From JBKEBQ01 sp047973225 (GTDB taxonomy: Bacteria > Bacillota_I > Bacilli_A > Erysipelotrichales > Erysipelotrichaceae), in the NCBI GenBank assembly GCA_047973225.1, contig JBKEBQ010000030.1, forward strand, positions 1 through 57,420: DNA of 57,420 bases. Direction: 5' to 3'. The notes below the pieces were generated by a model. That model made no database searches. It was not told where the DNA came from and saw nothing but the letters and a program-made list of their open reading frames with translations. Shown here one piece after another: positions 1 through 9,809 of the stretch. The position numbers were made by a program, and so were the translations under genes. Each line of letters starts with the position of its first letter. Within the stretch, counting starts at the first letter, position 1.

Positions 1-480
1 ATTAACTCGATTTTTAAAATCGGACTTTCTTTATAATCTATCGTTTTATACAAAAAGTCCTCCTTGTTATTGGCATTCATTTTCTTTAACCAATGTTTCA
101 AAGCATATACAAACTCGAATAACAATATCTTTTAATTATAAACGAACATAGATCCATTATCGTTAATCGACAATGTTCCCGCAACAGTTTCCACCAACTC
201 AAAATTATGACATTTTGTGAATGAATTATCCGAAAATAGTTATTGTGGAATATTTATATTTATCTCCATGTTATCTGACACCTTCACCATATCTAGCATT
301 GTTCCCTCGTCTTTCACATATGAAACACGCAACACGTTGTTGTAATTTTAATATACCTTCTATTATTAGTAACGGTTCAAATCGGAAAAAGGTTCCATTC
401 TCAAATGTTTTTGTTTTCAATAGGACAATTTTCTAACAAATTTATGTTAAACAAATATAAATACTGTAAACTATTTATAT
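1..480. other. Intergenic region, no gene seen
   Basis: No reading frame here has both a ribosome site and protein-like composition. The longest open frame on the plus strand, 221-436, is rich in Ser, Tyr, Pro and Phe and reads like non-coding AT-rich DNA. Short inverted repeats near positions 8-22 and 22-60 could be the terminator of a gene outside the window. Confidence 0.5.
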
Positions 481-507
481 AAAACCGAGATGTTTTATCT
501 CGGTTTT
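481..507 (-). terminator. Terminator of the PTS-aldolase operon
   Basis: A perfect 11-bp stem (481-491 with 497-507) and a 5-nt loop lie 31 bp past the last aldolase stop. The stem ends in A/T runs on both sides, so it could work in either direction. Confidence 0.8.
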
Positions 508-537
508 ATATATTGTAATATTTTTTAATACAATCGT

Positions 538-1404
538 TTATCTATATAGTTTAGCCTTTCCAGTCGCATTGAATAAATCAATTTTATTTGCGATGACTTT
601 ACGGCACGCTTCTATACTCTTGGGATAAATTTCAAGAGGCTCTTTGTAGCCTGGATTTGCATTTAACACTTCTCTACATTTTTCATAAAAAGCCACTTTA
701 ATATCGCTAGAAATATTAATTTTAGAAATACCTATTTGAACTGCTTGCGCAATCTCTTCATCCTTATTTGACGAACCCCCATGTAACACTAATGGAATAT
801 CCACCAACTTTTTAATTTCTTGAAGAATATCCAAACGCAATGCTGGTTTTTTGTCTTTTGGATAAATACCATGTGCGGTTCCAATTGCTACAGCCAACGT
901 ATCAACACCTGTTTTTTCAATAAAATCTACTGCTTGTTTAGGATCGGTATAAATAATTTCTTCACTTCCTCCTTCAACAGAATTGCCTGTATTTCCAATC
1001 GTACCAAGTTCCGCTTCTATAGATATGTTTTTAGGATGAGCTAAACTTACCACTTCCTTAGTCATTGCTATATTCTCTTCATATGACTTTTTAGATGCAT
1101 CAATCATCACAGAAGTAAACCCCGCCGCAATCGCACGTTTGACAATGTCAATAGTATCTCCATGATCTAAGTGAATAACAACGGGAATATCCACTCTATT
1201 AGCCTCGTAAATCATCGCTTGAATTAAACTTTCTCCCACAAAAATCAACTCATCTGGAGATAGCTCCAAAATAACTGGAGCATCTTTTTTTACTGACTCT
1301 TGCATTACTGATTTCAACAGTTGATCACTTCCAATATTGAATGCAGGAACAGCAAATCTATGCTTATTTGCCACCTCAAGTAAATCTTTCATATTCATTA
1401 ACAT
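538..1404 (-). CDS. Class II ketose-bisphosphate aldolase (first copy)
   Basis: A 288-residue zinc-dependent aldolase of the Fba/GatY/KbaY family. These enzymes split a ketose 1,6-bisphosphate or related sugar phosphate into two three-carbon units in the cytoplasm. The HLDHG motif (Asp80, His81) carries the catalytic Asp and a zinc ligand; further ligand regions are GTAHG and VLHGG, and the phosphate-binding KINISSD follows. The ATG has AGAAGGA 9 nt upstream. It is the last gene of the PTS operon, 18 bp after a divergent paralogue, so its substrate is probably the phosphorylated product of that PTS. The substrate (fructose, tagatose or another ketose) cannot be read from the sequence. Confidence 0.88.
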   Translation of the reverse strand: MLMNMKDLLEVANKHRFAVPAFNIGSDQLLKSVMQESVKKDAPVILELSPDELIFVGESLIQAMIYEANRVDIPVVIHLDHGDTIDIVKRAIAAGFTSVMIDASKKSYEENIAMTKEVVSLAHPKNISIEAELGTIGNTGNSVEGGSEEIIYTDPKQAVDFIEKTGVDTLAVAIGTAHGIYPKDKKPALRLDILQEIKKLVDIPLVLHGGSSNKDEEIAQAVQIGISKINISSDIKVAFYEKCREVLNANPGYKEPLEIYPKSIEACRKVIANKIDLFNATGKAKLYR

Positions 1405-1422
1405 AATTACGATTCCTTCTTT

Positions 1423-2277
1423 CTACAATGACTTTCCATTTGACTGTGATAATCGAATATAGTGTCTTACTACATCTTGACTTTCCTTTTCTACCTGATG
1501 CATCATGACCCAATAATTTATATCTGGATTTTCTTTCAAATGTTTTTTTATACTTTCAACATGGGCATTCATAAAATCACAGCCAACATTAATTTTATTG
1601 ATTCCATGCTTTACACATTTTTTTATATTTTCATCACCTGAACCAGAACCACCATGTAATACAAGTGGCATATTGGTTGCTGTTTTGATTTCTTTCAATT
1701 TATTAAAATCAAATTCTGGAATATAGCTTTCCGGATAATTGCCATGCGAAGACCCTATCGAAATTGCGAGTGCATCAATGCCCGATTCTATAGCAAAGCG
1801 TTTTGCTTGGTTAGGATCCGTCATCATAGATGCTTTTGTGTACTGCCCACCTTCACTTCCTCCAATACAACCAAGCTCTCCCTCTACACTGACATCATAA
1901 GCTTTCGCAAAATCAACGATTTCTTTCGACATTGCAATATTACCACTTAAATCATATTTTGATGCATCCACCATTACCGATGAATAGCCATCCACAATTG
2001 CTTTTTTTAATAGTCCTACTTCCTCACCGTGATCGAAGTTTAGTGCAACTTCAACGCTTGAACGCTGTGCAAGCTTTTTCACAATTGGCGCAATCAATTC
2101 ACTATCGCAATGTTTTAACATATGCTCTTGTACGACATTTACAACGATGGGTGCTCGCTCTTTTTGAGCAGCCGCTATTACAGCTCTAACCGTTTCTATA
2201 TTGAAACAGTTAATCGCCATAATGGCATAATTTCCTTTATTTGCTCTTTGCAACATTCCTTTCATCGAAACATACAT
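1423..2277 (-). CDS. Class II ketose-bisphosphate aldolase (second copy)
   Basis: A 284-residue member of the same zinc aldolase family as its downstream neighbour but clearly diverged. It has NFDHG (Asp82, His83), then GELGCIGG, SIGSSHG, VLHGGSG and KINVGCD. The ATG follows a strong AAGGAGG. It sits 15 bp after the EIIC gene, so it is co-transcribed with the transporter. Two adjacent full-length aldolases suggest either different substrate preferences or subunits of a mixed enzyme; the sequence does not decide. All expected catalytic motifs are present, so it is probably active. Confidence 0.85.
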   Translation of the reverse strand: MYVSMKGMLQRANKGNYAIMAINCFNIETVRAVIAAAQKERAPIVVNVVQEHMLKHCDSELIAPIVKKLAQRSSVEVALNFDHGEEVGLLKKAIVDGYSSVMVDASKYDLSGNIAMSKEIVDFAKAYDVSVEGELGCIGGSEGGQYTKASMMTDPNQAKRFAIESGIDALAISIGSSHGNYPESYIPEFDFNKLKEIKTATNMPLVLHGGSGSGDENIKKCVKHGINKINVGCDFMNAHVESIKKHLKENPDINYWVMMHQVEKESQDVVRHYIRLSQSNGKSL

Positions 2278-2292
2278 TTTTTTACCTCCTTT

Positions 2293-3387
2293 TTATCCTT
2301 CAATAACAATATCTGATAAATCGATTTCTTCTTCTACCTCTTCTATCACACTATTTGCTTGTTCTTCGCTCAAAGGTTTTTTAATTAAAAGTAATAAAAC
2401 TGCTGTTACACAAGATCCGATCAATAATGCTGCTACCGCTACGATTGGTTGTGACATCGCAGGGATAACAAACACGCCGCCACTTGGAACTGGACTACCA
2501 TTTCCAAAATAAAAACTAATGGCTCCACAAATCCCACAGCCAATTGAAGTTGAGAATACGGTACGAATTAAGTCATTCATTGCAATTGGTATAACTCCTT
2601 CTGAAATCATACACACTCCCATTGGAAATGCCACCTTAATATTTTCTACCTCGGTATTTGTAAAAATTCTTTTATGCACCACTTTCGAAAATAATAATGC
2701 AAATGTCACGCCAAATGGTGGTACCATGGATGCTAAGACTTTGATTCCTTCGGGCTCTGTAATGCCTTCTAACAGTAATCCATCACAAATCAGATTGGGA
2801 ACTTTACTGATTGCCCCACCATAATCAATACAACCAATAGCACCAATAATAACTCCATACCACTCCCGACAAGACTGATCCAAGCCTGTGATGAAATTTG
2901 TCAAACTATTTGTCATCCACATAATTGGTGTTCCTAACACAAAATACATCAATAAACCACCTGTGATCGCTGTCAATGTGGGAATAATCATCATCGGCAT
3001 CAAAGCTTCTGCCCATTTTGGAACCTTTACATACTTACGAATCGATAATGCTATATAACCTGCAACAAACCCTCCGATGAGTCCTCCTAAGAAACCTGCT
3101 CCTAAGAAACTAGCAATCTGTCCCATTAAGAAACCTGGCGCAATCCCTGGACGGTCTGCAATAGAATAAGAGATGTATCCAGCGATAAATGACGGGAGCA
3201 AGCCCATCCCCAATACCCCAAGTGATGTAAGAGCGCTAGGAATTGTCATTTCTTTCAAGTCCGTAATGACTTCTCCCCCCATTAAGTTCCCCGCAGCAAT
3301 CAACAAACCTGATGCAACAACCAAAGGAAGCATATAGGAAATTGCTGTTAACATATGTCTTTTAAGTTCTTGTCCTAATTTTTTCAT
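2293..3387 (-). CDS. PTS fructose-family EIIC membrane permease
   Basis: The membrane channel of a fructose/mannitol-family phosphotransferase system (about 364 residues). It takes up a sugar and hands it to EIIB for phosphorylation. The chain is almost entirely hydrophobic helices with Gly-rich stretches (MGQIASFLGAGFLGG, FYFGNGSPVPSGG) typical of Fru-type EIIC. Start choice: the frame is open upstream to a TTG, but that codon is followed by GAGGGA, the ribosome site itself, so translation starts at the ATG before AAAAAACTTGG. EIIA, EIIB and EIIC are three separate proteins, not a fusion. Confidence 0.87.
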   Translation of the reverse strand: MKKLGQELKRHMLTAISYMLPLVVASGLLIAAGNLMGGEVITDLKEMTIPSALTSLGVLGMGLLPSFIAGYISYSIADRPGIAPGFLMGQIASFLGAGFLGGLIGGFVAGYIALSIRKYVKVPKWAEALMPMMIIPTLTAITGGLLMYFVLGTPIMWMTNSLTNFITGLDQSCREWYGVIIGAIGCIDYGGAISKVPNLICDGLLLEGITEPEGIKVLASMVPPFGVTFALLFSKVVHKRIFTNTEVENIKVAFPMGVCMISEGVIPIAMNDLIRTVFSTSIGCGICGAISFYFGNGSPVPSGGVFVIPAMSQPIVAVAALLIGSCVTAVLLLLIKKPLSEEQANSVIEEVEEEIDLSDIVIEG

Positions 3388-3402
3388 TTTTCCCTCCAAA
3401 TA

Positions 3403-3714
3403 TTATTTATTTAATTCTGATTCAATTTTTTGAAGTAATTGTTTTGGTGCTTTCACAACCAAACTGGTTGGAACTTTAATGGTTTTCTTACCCTCAAAAC
3501 GTTCTGTTCCCGTAATGGCAATATCAACAGCTAAAATTACAACATCAGCCTCTGCAATCTGTTTTGAAGACAGTTCATCCTCAGTCCCTATGGTACCTTG
3601 TGTTTCAATATGAATCTTGTGACCCAATGCTTCTGCAGCGCGCATCAGCTTTTCTCTTGCTATATATGTATGCGCAATTCCCGATGTACATGCTGCAATT
3701 GCTACTATTTTCAT
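3403..3714 (-). CDS. PTS fructose-family EIIB phosphotransferase subunit
   Basis: A 103-residue cytoplasmic EIIB of the fructose type. It receives phosphate from EIIA on a cysteine and passes it to the sugar bound in EIIC. The N-terminal AACTSGIAHT carries the phospho-accepting Cys9, and the length is normal for a free-standing Fru EIIB. AAGGAGG precedes the ATG. There is a 96-bp gap before it that carries one copy of the 15-bp repeat (3789-3803), so this gene may also have its own control signal. Confidence 0.9.
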   Translation of the reverse strand: MKIVAIAACTSGIAHTYIAREKLMRAAEALGHKIHIETQGTIGTEDELSSKQIAEADVVILAVDIAITGTERFEGKKTIKVPTSLVVKAPKQLLQKIESELNK

Positions 3715-3788
3715 TTTTTACCTCCTTTCCCTCTTAATCTATCTTTAAATTATCATGGTTGTCTTTCCTTCTAAAAACATATACAGTA

Positions 3789-3803
3789 ACTTTAATGTGG
3801 TAA
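3789..3803. repeat. 15-bp element, copy 1 (EIIA-EIIB gap)
   Basis: On the minus strand this reads TTACCACATTAAAGT. The identical 15 bases, in the same orientation, lie upstream of the regulator gene at 6297-6311. Both copies are in non-coding gaps upstream of genes of this operon, which fits a binding site for the PRD regulator or another activator. That role is inference. Confidence 0.6.
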
Positions 3804-3810
3804 AATTTTT

Positions 3811-4263
3811 TTAACTTGAAAAAATTTCTTTTAACTGCTCAATACAATTCATATCTAACAGTTTTTCAACTACCTCATCATTGCCGAGTTTTGTTGCAAT
3901 TTCAGCGAGTAATCGCATATGATTTCTTGCATATTCGTGATCGTTACTAACCGCGAATAAAAAAATAAGTTTAACACCTTTACCATCTAGTGTTTCCCAT
4001 TCTATTTCTTCTTTTAATCGCCCAATAGAAATTCCTACTCGATTTACTGAATCACTTTTCCCATGAGGTATCGCAATATAATTTCCAATCCCCGTGGCAC
4101 CCAGTGTTTCGCGCTCATAAATATCCTTGATGAAACCTTGAATATCCCTAACATATCCTGCTTCATTTAATTTGTTGGTTAATTTCATAATTGCTTCTTC
4201 TTTATTTTTTGCATCTAAGCTTAAATCGATGATGCGCTCATCAATTGCTTCTATAACTTTCAT
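3811..4263 (-). CDS. PTS fructose-family EIIA phosphotransferase subunit
   Basis: A 150-residue EIIA of the mannitol/fructose class. It takes phosphate from HPr on a histidine and hands it to EIIB. The active site is IAIPHGKS with His67, preceded by the usual ERETLGATGIG stretch. The gene lies 10 bp downstream of the regulator gene and shares its operon. The regulator also carries an EIIA-like domain, so the two may compete for or exchange phosphate. Confidence 0.9.
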   Translation of the reverse strand: MKVIEAIDERIIDLSLDAKNKEEAIMKLTNKLNEAGYVRDIQGFIKDIYERETLGATGIGNYIAIPHGKSDSVNRVGISIGRLKEEIEWETLDGKGVKLIFLFAVSNDHEYARNHMRLLAEIATKLGNDEVVEKLLDMNCIEQLKEIFSS

Positions 4264-4273
4264 ATTTTTTCTC

Positions 4274-6235
4274 CTATCTGATCAAGTATTGGAATAATTC
4301 TACATTGCTTTTCATACTCTTTAATTGCTGAATTTTTTCGTTGTTTTCTACTAATGAGACGTATTGCTTATAAAAGGCTTGAGCCTGCCTGCGCTCTTCT
4401 CTGCTCATCATTCTAAGCGCCAACAAAAATACTACATCCACCTCTTCTCGCTCCCAAACAATCGGCTTATCTAGAATGACAATTGCTACTTTAGGCGTGT
4501 TTACCTTATATTGATTTCCATGAGGCAATGCAATCCCATTACCTATTTCCGTAGTTGTAATTTTCTCTCGATCAATCACGCTTTTTCCAAACTCCCCATT
4601 CACAAATCCTTTTTCTGCCATCTTTTTCGACATTAATCTAATAAGGGTTTCCTTATCTTTACATTTTAAATTGATAATAATCAATTCAGGGTCAAATAGA
4701 GGATGACAGATTGCATCAAATGTCATTCTGTTCATGTTCGTATAACGGATAGAGTCTTTCAATTTTTTTCCTAGTTCTTGAAGCCAAGTGTCACTCAAAA
4801 TATTTGCGAGGTATAAAATGCGCCCATCCTCAATTTGCAAATCGACCAAACTCACAATAACATTAGCGTCTAAATTTTTTTCAATTAAAAAATCATGAGC
4901 TCCCTGCACTCGAACTTCATGAATACTCGGATATGCACTTTGCACTCTTTGCATCACAAATTGTGTCGCACTATTAGGTTGGTTGGAAACTATTAATAAT
5001 TTATATACCTGTTTTTTTCGATCAAGTGCTGCTTGAAAGTACAAACAAATATACCCTAGTTCGTCTTCAGTTAATTTAAAATTAAAATATTTTTCAAACA
5101 AAACACTGATACTCCACATCTGACGAAACAAATGTGTATATTCTTTTTTTATATAATAAATCAATGAATTCTGTGCAGGTTTCCCATATTCTAAACGAAA
5201 TATTGTGGACCGTAAATGATGGAGTAAACTATTACGCAAAACGTTATCATTTCGTAAATCGACAGATAAAATTTGCGATGTCATATCAATTAGTTCCCTT
5301 GTGAATTCAATTAGTCTTTCATCGTAACGTTTTACGATTTCTTCTTTTTCCAGATCTACTGCTTTTCCCAAAAATCTTGAACAAAGAATTTGTATGACTA
5401 AAAAATGAATCTCGACCTGCGAAAATTTCAATTTTAAACCAACTTCAATTTTTTCAAAAATAGCTTTTGCAAACGCATACTCATTATACTGTTCAATTGT
5501 TTTCAAATCACGCTTATCAATTTTGAATTTCCCTCGATTACAGCGATGAATGGCAATACAGTAATAAACTAAAATTTCATAAAATGATTCATCACTAAAC
5601 TCGAATTTCCATTCATTCTCAACATCAAGCATAATCTTTTTCACAAATCCGATATGAACATTCGATAATATTCTCATAATGTTTTTTTCAATCATCTTAG
5701 TTTGTGGGTTTCGCATAATTAAGTGCTTCAATACATTTCGATAATTTGATTCATTAAACAAGATTATAATGCCTGCGTTGCGCGTATTTTTTAACGTTAC
5801 ATGATATTCTTTTAATAATTTCTGGCAATCTTTTAATACTTTTAAAATAGTGGGTGTACTAAGATATAAATAATTGGCTAACCTCGTTGTTGTAATGATT
5901 TCTTTGTTTCTATTTTTAAAAATATAGTTTAGAACATCATACATACGCTCACTACTATCCTGAATAGTCAATAGTTCGTCATTATTGTAAATAACATGCA
6001 TAATTTGATTTCTTTGACTTTCCGTCGCATCCAACCAATTCCCTATACGTGGTTTTTTCTGAATTATTCCCAGACCATTTTCTTTTAAATACGAATTAAT
6101 TTCAATAATTTTGGTCCTTGCTGTTTTTTCGGAAATTTTCACCTTTTCAGCAATCACTTTGATTGCTACAATTTTGTTTTCCAAAAAACATTCCAAAATT
6201 TTTGTAAAATAATAATTCTTTTTTTCAGCTTTCAT
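4274..6235 (-). CDS. PRD-containing PTS transcriptional regulator (MtlR/LicR type)
   Basis: A 653-residue activator of the family that reads PTS phosphorylation to switch on its own sugar operon. Order of parts: N-terminal winged helix (EKVKISEKTARTKI), a second Mga-like helix-turn-helix (TRLANYLYLSTPTILKVL), two PRD domains with histidines in AIHRCNRG and HHLRSTIF, an EIIB-like domain starting YKLLIVSNQPNS in which the usual cysteine is missing, and a C-terminal EIIA domain with ALPHGNQ (His572). The start is set by AAAGGAGG just before the ATG at 6235; the frame is open further upstream but without a ribosome site. The 15-bp repeat lies 62 bp upstream. Confidence 0.87.
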   Translation of the reverse strand: MKAEKKNYYFTKILECFLENKIVAIKVIAEKVKISEKTARTKIIEINSYLKENGLGIIQKKPRIGNWLDATESQRNQIMHVIYNNDELLTIQDSSERMYDVLNYIFKNRNKEIITTTRLANYLYLSTPTILKVLKDCQKLLKEYHVTLKNTRNAGIIILFNESNYRNVLKHLIMRNPQTKMIEKNIMRILSNVHIGFVKKIMLDVENEWKFEFSDESFYEILVYYCIAIHRCNRGKFKIDKRDLKTIEQYNEYAFAKAIFEKIEVGLKLKFSQVEIHFLVIQILCSRFLGKAVDLEKEEIVKRYDERLIEFTRELIDMTSQILSVDLRNDNVLRNSLLHHLRSTIFRLEYGKPAQNSLIYYIKKEYTHLFRQMWSISVLFEKYFNFKLTEDELGYICLYFQAALDRKKQVYKLLIVSNQPNSATQFVMQRVQSAYPSIHEVRVQGAHDFLIEKNLDANVIVSLVDLQIEDGRILYLANILSDTWLQELGKKLKDSIRYTNMNRMTFDAICHPLFDPELIIINLKCKDKETLIRLMSKKMAEKGFVNGEFGKSVIDREKITTTEIGNGIALPHGNQYKVNTPKVAIVILDKPIVWEREEVDVVFLLALRMMSREERRQAQAFYKQYVSLVENNEKIQQLKSMKSNVELFQYLIR

Positions 6236-6296
6236 ATATCCTCCTTTCGTATTAAACATAGCAAAATTTCTTTCTTCTTCAAAAAAAGAGTTGGTC

Positions 6297-6311
6297 ACTT
6301 TAATGTGGTAA
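6297..6311. repeat. 15-bp element, copy 2 (upstream of the regulator gene)
   Basis: An exact copy of the element at 3789-3803, again reading TTACCACATTAAAGT on the coding strand of the operon. It lies in the leader or promoter of the PRD regulator gene, where a self-activating regulator would be expected to bind. Confidence 0.6.
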
Positions 6312-6460
6312 TTTAATTTCTTGTTAAATGTAAAATTTTCGTTTTACAAAAAATCCACGAACTGTCCTTCTTGCATTTTATATCTGTGGATATACTACAC
6401 TAGAGTGAACAGAAAAAACATAAAGCCATTGTACAATTAAATAGGAGGAAAACAAACAGG

Positions 6461-6713
6461 ACTAATATAAGAAAAAATACTAAATTTACACACGAATTCA
6501 AGCAGCTATAATTACGTGTTAAATCAAAAAGTGTATGATTCAAGAAAGATTAAGATGGAACTAACGAAAGAAAAGATTCATCTGTCAAGAAGAACCTCTA
6601 GAATTATGAAGTATAATGGCTTAGTATCTGCTTATACGATTCAAAAATGTAAACCGCAAAAAACAAAGCTGAAAGAATATGTCAATAAATTAGGGGAAAA
6701 GGTAAAAAAATAA
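6461..6713 (+). pseudogene. IS3-family transposase remnant (OrfA start joined to an OrfB piece)
   Basis: From 6461 the plus strand reads TNIRKNTKFTHEFKQ then stop. This resembles the start of IS3-type OrfA proteins, with an AGGAGG site at 6443-6448 but the start codon lost. After a few bases a second frame (about 6516-6713) reads YDSRKIKMELTKEKIHLSRR and GLVSAYTIQKCKPQKTK, the helix-turn-helix region of IS3-family OrfB. The middle of the element and the DDE catalytic domain are gone, so it cannot transpose. The OrfB match is the stronger half; the OrfA reading rests on about 15 residues. Confidence 0.65.
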
Positions 6714-8173
6714 ATAAAAAGCCCTTAAATAAAGGCTTATTTTTATATATGGTGGAGCCAAAGGGGTCGTCGTCACCGTTCAGCACCTCAAACGGTACTT
6801 CTCTGTTATCCTTTGAGAACCACGAAGTAATCACTATTTTATCGTTGTATACATGAATTTTATCAACGAAATACTCAAGAATCATATCTCTAGTTTCTGG
6901 ATTATCAAAATATGCTTTGATTGAATGCTCATCCTCATACAGTGATTGTCTTACATTTTCTGCCTCTATGGCTTCTGTTAGTGCGTTTTTCTGCTCTTGC
7001 AGTTCTACCATGCGTTGCTGTGTAAGTTCGTTGAATATGCCTTGTCCTATCGCTTTAACGAAATTAGACAACTCTTTTTCAACTTCTTTACGTTGGGCTT
7101 CAAGCCCTTCAAGATACTTCGCATCTTTGTGATGGGTCTTGTAATATGCTGCTGCATCAACAGCAATAGATGCAAGATTCTCTGAATTGTCAAGCAATCC
7201 TTTTAATATTACGTTTACAATGTCTTCTAGCCATTCCTTACGCATTGGCTTCTTACTGCATCGCTTATATCATTGCTCTTTGCAGTAATAGTAATAATGC
7301 TTTGTGCCTGACACACCTTGCATAGAGTTTCCACATTAACCGCAGAAAAGCTTTCCTGTCAACCAATATCTAGGCGCATCTTCTGGTTTATTGGTTTTTC
7401 TTTGAGAAGCGTTACGTTTATTCAACGCAAGCATCGTCTGCACCTTATCAAAAGTTGCTTCATCAATAATAGCAGGCACATCATTTTCAATGGTTATCTG
7501 TCCATAATAGTACTCACCAATATACACTTTGTTCTTGAGCATCTTATTTAGTGTCTTCACACCAAACTCTTTACCTCTTACTGTTCGCACTCCTTGAGCA
7601 TTGTGCTTATTGCATATCTCTTGCATTGGCTTTCCTGCTGCATAATCTGCAAACATCATCTGAACAAATGGAGCTGCATTCCCATCTATCACGTACTTCT
7701 TGTTGTCATCCACACCATAGCCGAACACCTTGTTTCCGTTATATAAAGTACGCTCTGTGTTATAATTCATTCCTCTTTGGATATTAGCAGCAAGCTGCTT
7801 TGAATAAAACTCAGCCATACCTTCCATCATACTTTCCATAAGCACAGCTTCAGGTGAATCATCTGCGTAGGCTCTGCCACAAAGTGGATTTTACATCCAG
7901 ACTCACGGATTCTCTTCTTTACATCTACAAGTTCGTACTTATCACGTCCAAGTCTGTCCGTCTTCCATGCGATAAGAGCAGTATATTTTATTTTGTTAAT
8001 CTCTGATAGCATCAGCATATTCCCTTACAATCGTAAAGCCCTTGGCTTTTGCATAAGCATGGGCTTGCTCTTTGCTGGTCTATAGAAACTTCGTTCTGTG
8101 AATGAGAGGAAAAGCGATAATAAGCAATAACGTTGTTATTGTCATTTTGTATAAATTTGTTATACTTCGCCAT
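6682..8173 (-). pseudogene. Large serine recombinase, multiply broken
   Basis: The remains of a resolvase-type integrase of the kind carried by clostridial mobile elements. The start at 8173 reads MAKYNKF, then VIAYYRFSSHSQNE with the catalytic-serine region. Later pieces give ALIAWKTDRLGRD (the conserved resolvase segment), VLMESMMEGMAEFYSK, the recombinase domain and a CG-x-CG zinc-ribbon region. Visible damage: a frameshift near 8065, an internal deletion with frame change near 8015, a frameshift near 7860, a TAA inside the zinc motif at 7336-7338, and a TGA near 7275. The last stretch (VLNGDDDPFGSTI) runs without a natural stop into the IS remnant. It cannot make a working enzyme. Confidence 0.85.
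6717..6742. terminator. Probable terminator between the IS and recombinase remnants
   Basis: AAGCC (6719-6723) pairs with GGCTT (6734-6738), with partial extra pairing inside and A/T runs outside. It is short and imperfect. Confidence 0.4.
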
Positions 8174-8229
8174 ATTTTAATTACTCACCTACTTTTCATA
8201 CCCAATGACATCTACCTCTACTTCTGAAA

Positions 8230-9809
8230 TTATCTTGATTGTTTAGAATATCCAACATTTCCACCAGTGCTACCGCCAGCTTGAGAATAATTGCCACCTA
8301 CACTATCAACCCAAATTGTCTCCTTCCCAATCTTATCAGAAACTTTTTGGCATGTATCTAAATCTTGACTAGAAATAAAGTACCATAAGTTACAATTACT
8401 CCGTATTGTCTTGGCTTGCTTGTCTCCATAGGCTTCTTCATGTTGTGAGAAATCTTGTAAATGTAAGTGATATACAATCCATCTACTCAACGCTACGCTT
8501 AATTTTGTTGGTAGGCCATCAATGACAGGCATATTCCCAGCCTCATCTAAAATCATATGAACTTTTTTTGCTAAATGCGTACCAGGCATTCGATTCGCCT
8601 CAAACACCAATTCTTGATATGCTTGGTCGAATGCCATTGCAGTGATAGAGTTATAGGTTTTCTTTTCATCAGGGTTAACAATAAATACTGCTCTTTTCCC
8701 ATCTTTGAATTCCTGAAACCAAAAATCACTTCGAGATAAAACTTTGACGAGTTTGCTGGAACTAAAAATACTTAGTGTAGATAATGCCGAAGTCATAAAA
8801 GAGCCTTTCGTTTTTTCAGGCGCATTTGCCACCGCTGTATAAGCAACACGTGATACATCCGTTTCAGGCAAGCTCTCCATAAAAATAGATAACTTCGCTT
8901 TTGCAACCTTTCCTTTGGAATGTTTATTTCCAACACTAATTTCTCCTCCGAGCAATGCCAGTGTTTGATAAACGGAATAAAAGTTTTTCTTATTATCAGA
9001 AATAGGTGCACAGCATACTGCTAATATCAATCCTTTAATAAGAGCCTTCTGTCCATCAATCCATATTTTTTCTCCAGCACCTGTATCTACAACAAGTGTT
9101 GTTACAATATCTTGTGCGTATTGGTCTGCTTCATCTATATCCTTTTTTTCAATACAAGCAATGACATTCTTTAATGGATTCCAACAATCACTATATTATA
9201 AGTTACGAAAGTCTAATACGAAAACTTGATACCCTTTTTTTCTAAGTATTTCCGAAAGTCAAAATAAAATTCTTTTTTAGGATCATTGAATACCATACTC
9301 TCACCAGCCATCGAACATAACATAACTAATTGTCTGATAATTTTTCTTGATTTCCCTGAACGAGTAGTTCCGATGCACATATCATGAACCGCTTCTTTTT
9401 CATAGAGCAATGTATCAGGTGCAATTAAATTAATTGGACTTCCTTCAATATCCAAAGTTCGATTTGTGTCTACTGGTGCTACACCAAAAAACTTTTTCTG
9501 CTCTTCTATATTCGTCCATCTTGCACTTGCCAAATCATCCGACTGTTTTGGTTTTTTAAATTGAAACATTTTGAACATTGCAATTAGTAGCAAAATCCCT
9601 ATGCATACTGTAATGATTACAATATCTCGCATCTTGTTTGGGAACACTTCTAAATATGAATATGTTTCTTTTAATAACTCAACATCTAATAGCCATAAGC
9701 AAAAACCGACAAATAAAAATATGATTGGTATAGAAACAAATATTACAATCACATCTATTTTAAAGCCTCTACTTTTGTAAGTATCTTTATTCTTTTTCTT
9801 TTCTTTCAT
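8230..9809 (-). pseudogene. VirD4/TraG-type conjugation coupling protein, broken
   Basis: The coupling ATPase of a conjugative element, which brings DNA to the transfer channel at the membrane. The first part (9809 down to 9213, good ribosome site) has two membrane helices and a Walker A motif GTTRSGKS at about residues 147-154. A frameshift near 9230 moves the reading to another frame. A TAA then interrupts between VLDFRNL and YSDCWNPL (near 9199). The rest, through LDEAGNMPVIDGLPTKLSVALSR (Walker B region) and IRSNCNLWYF, is open down to 8230. The C-terminus looks cut short. No relaxase or other transfer genes remain nearby, so this is a relic. Confidence 0.83.

Noticed and set aside
221..436. 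Plus-strand gene near the left edge
   Set aside because: It has no ribosome site, shows low-complexity composition and resembles no family I know.
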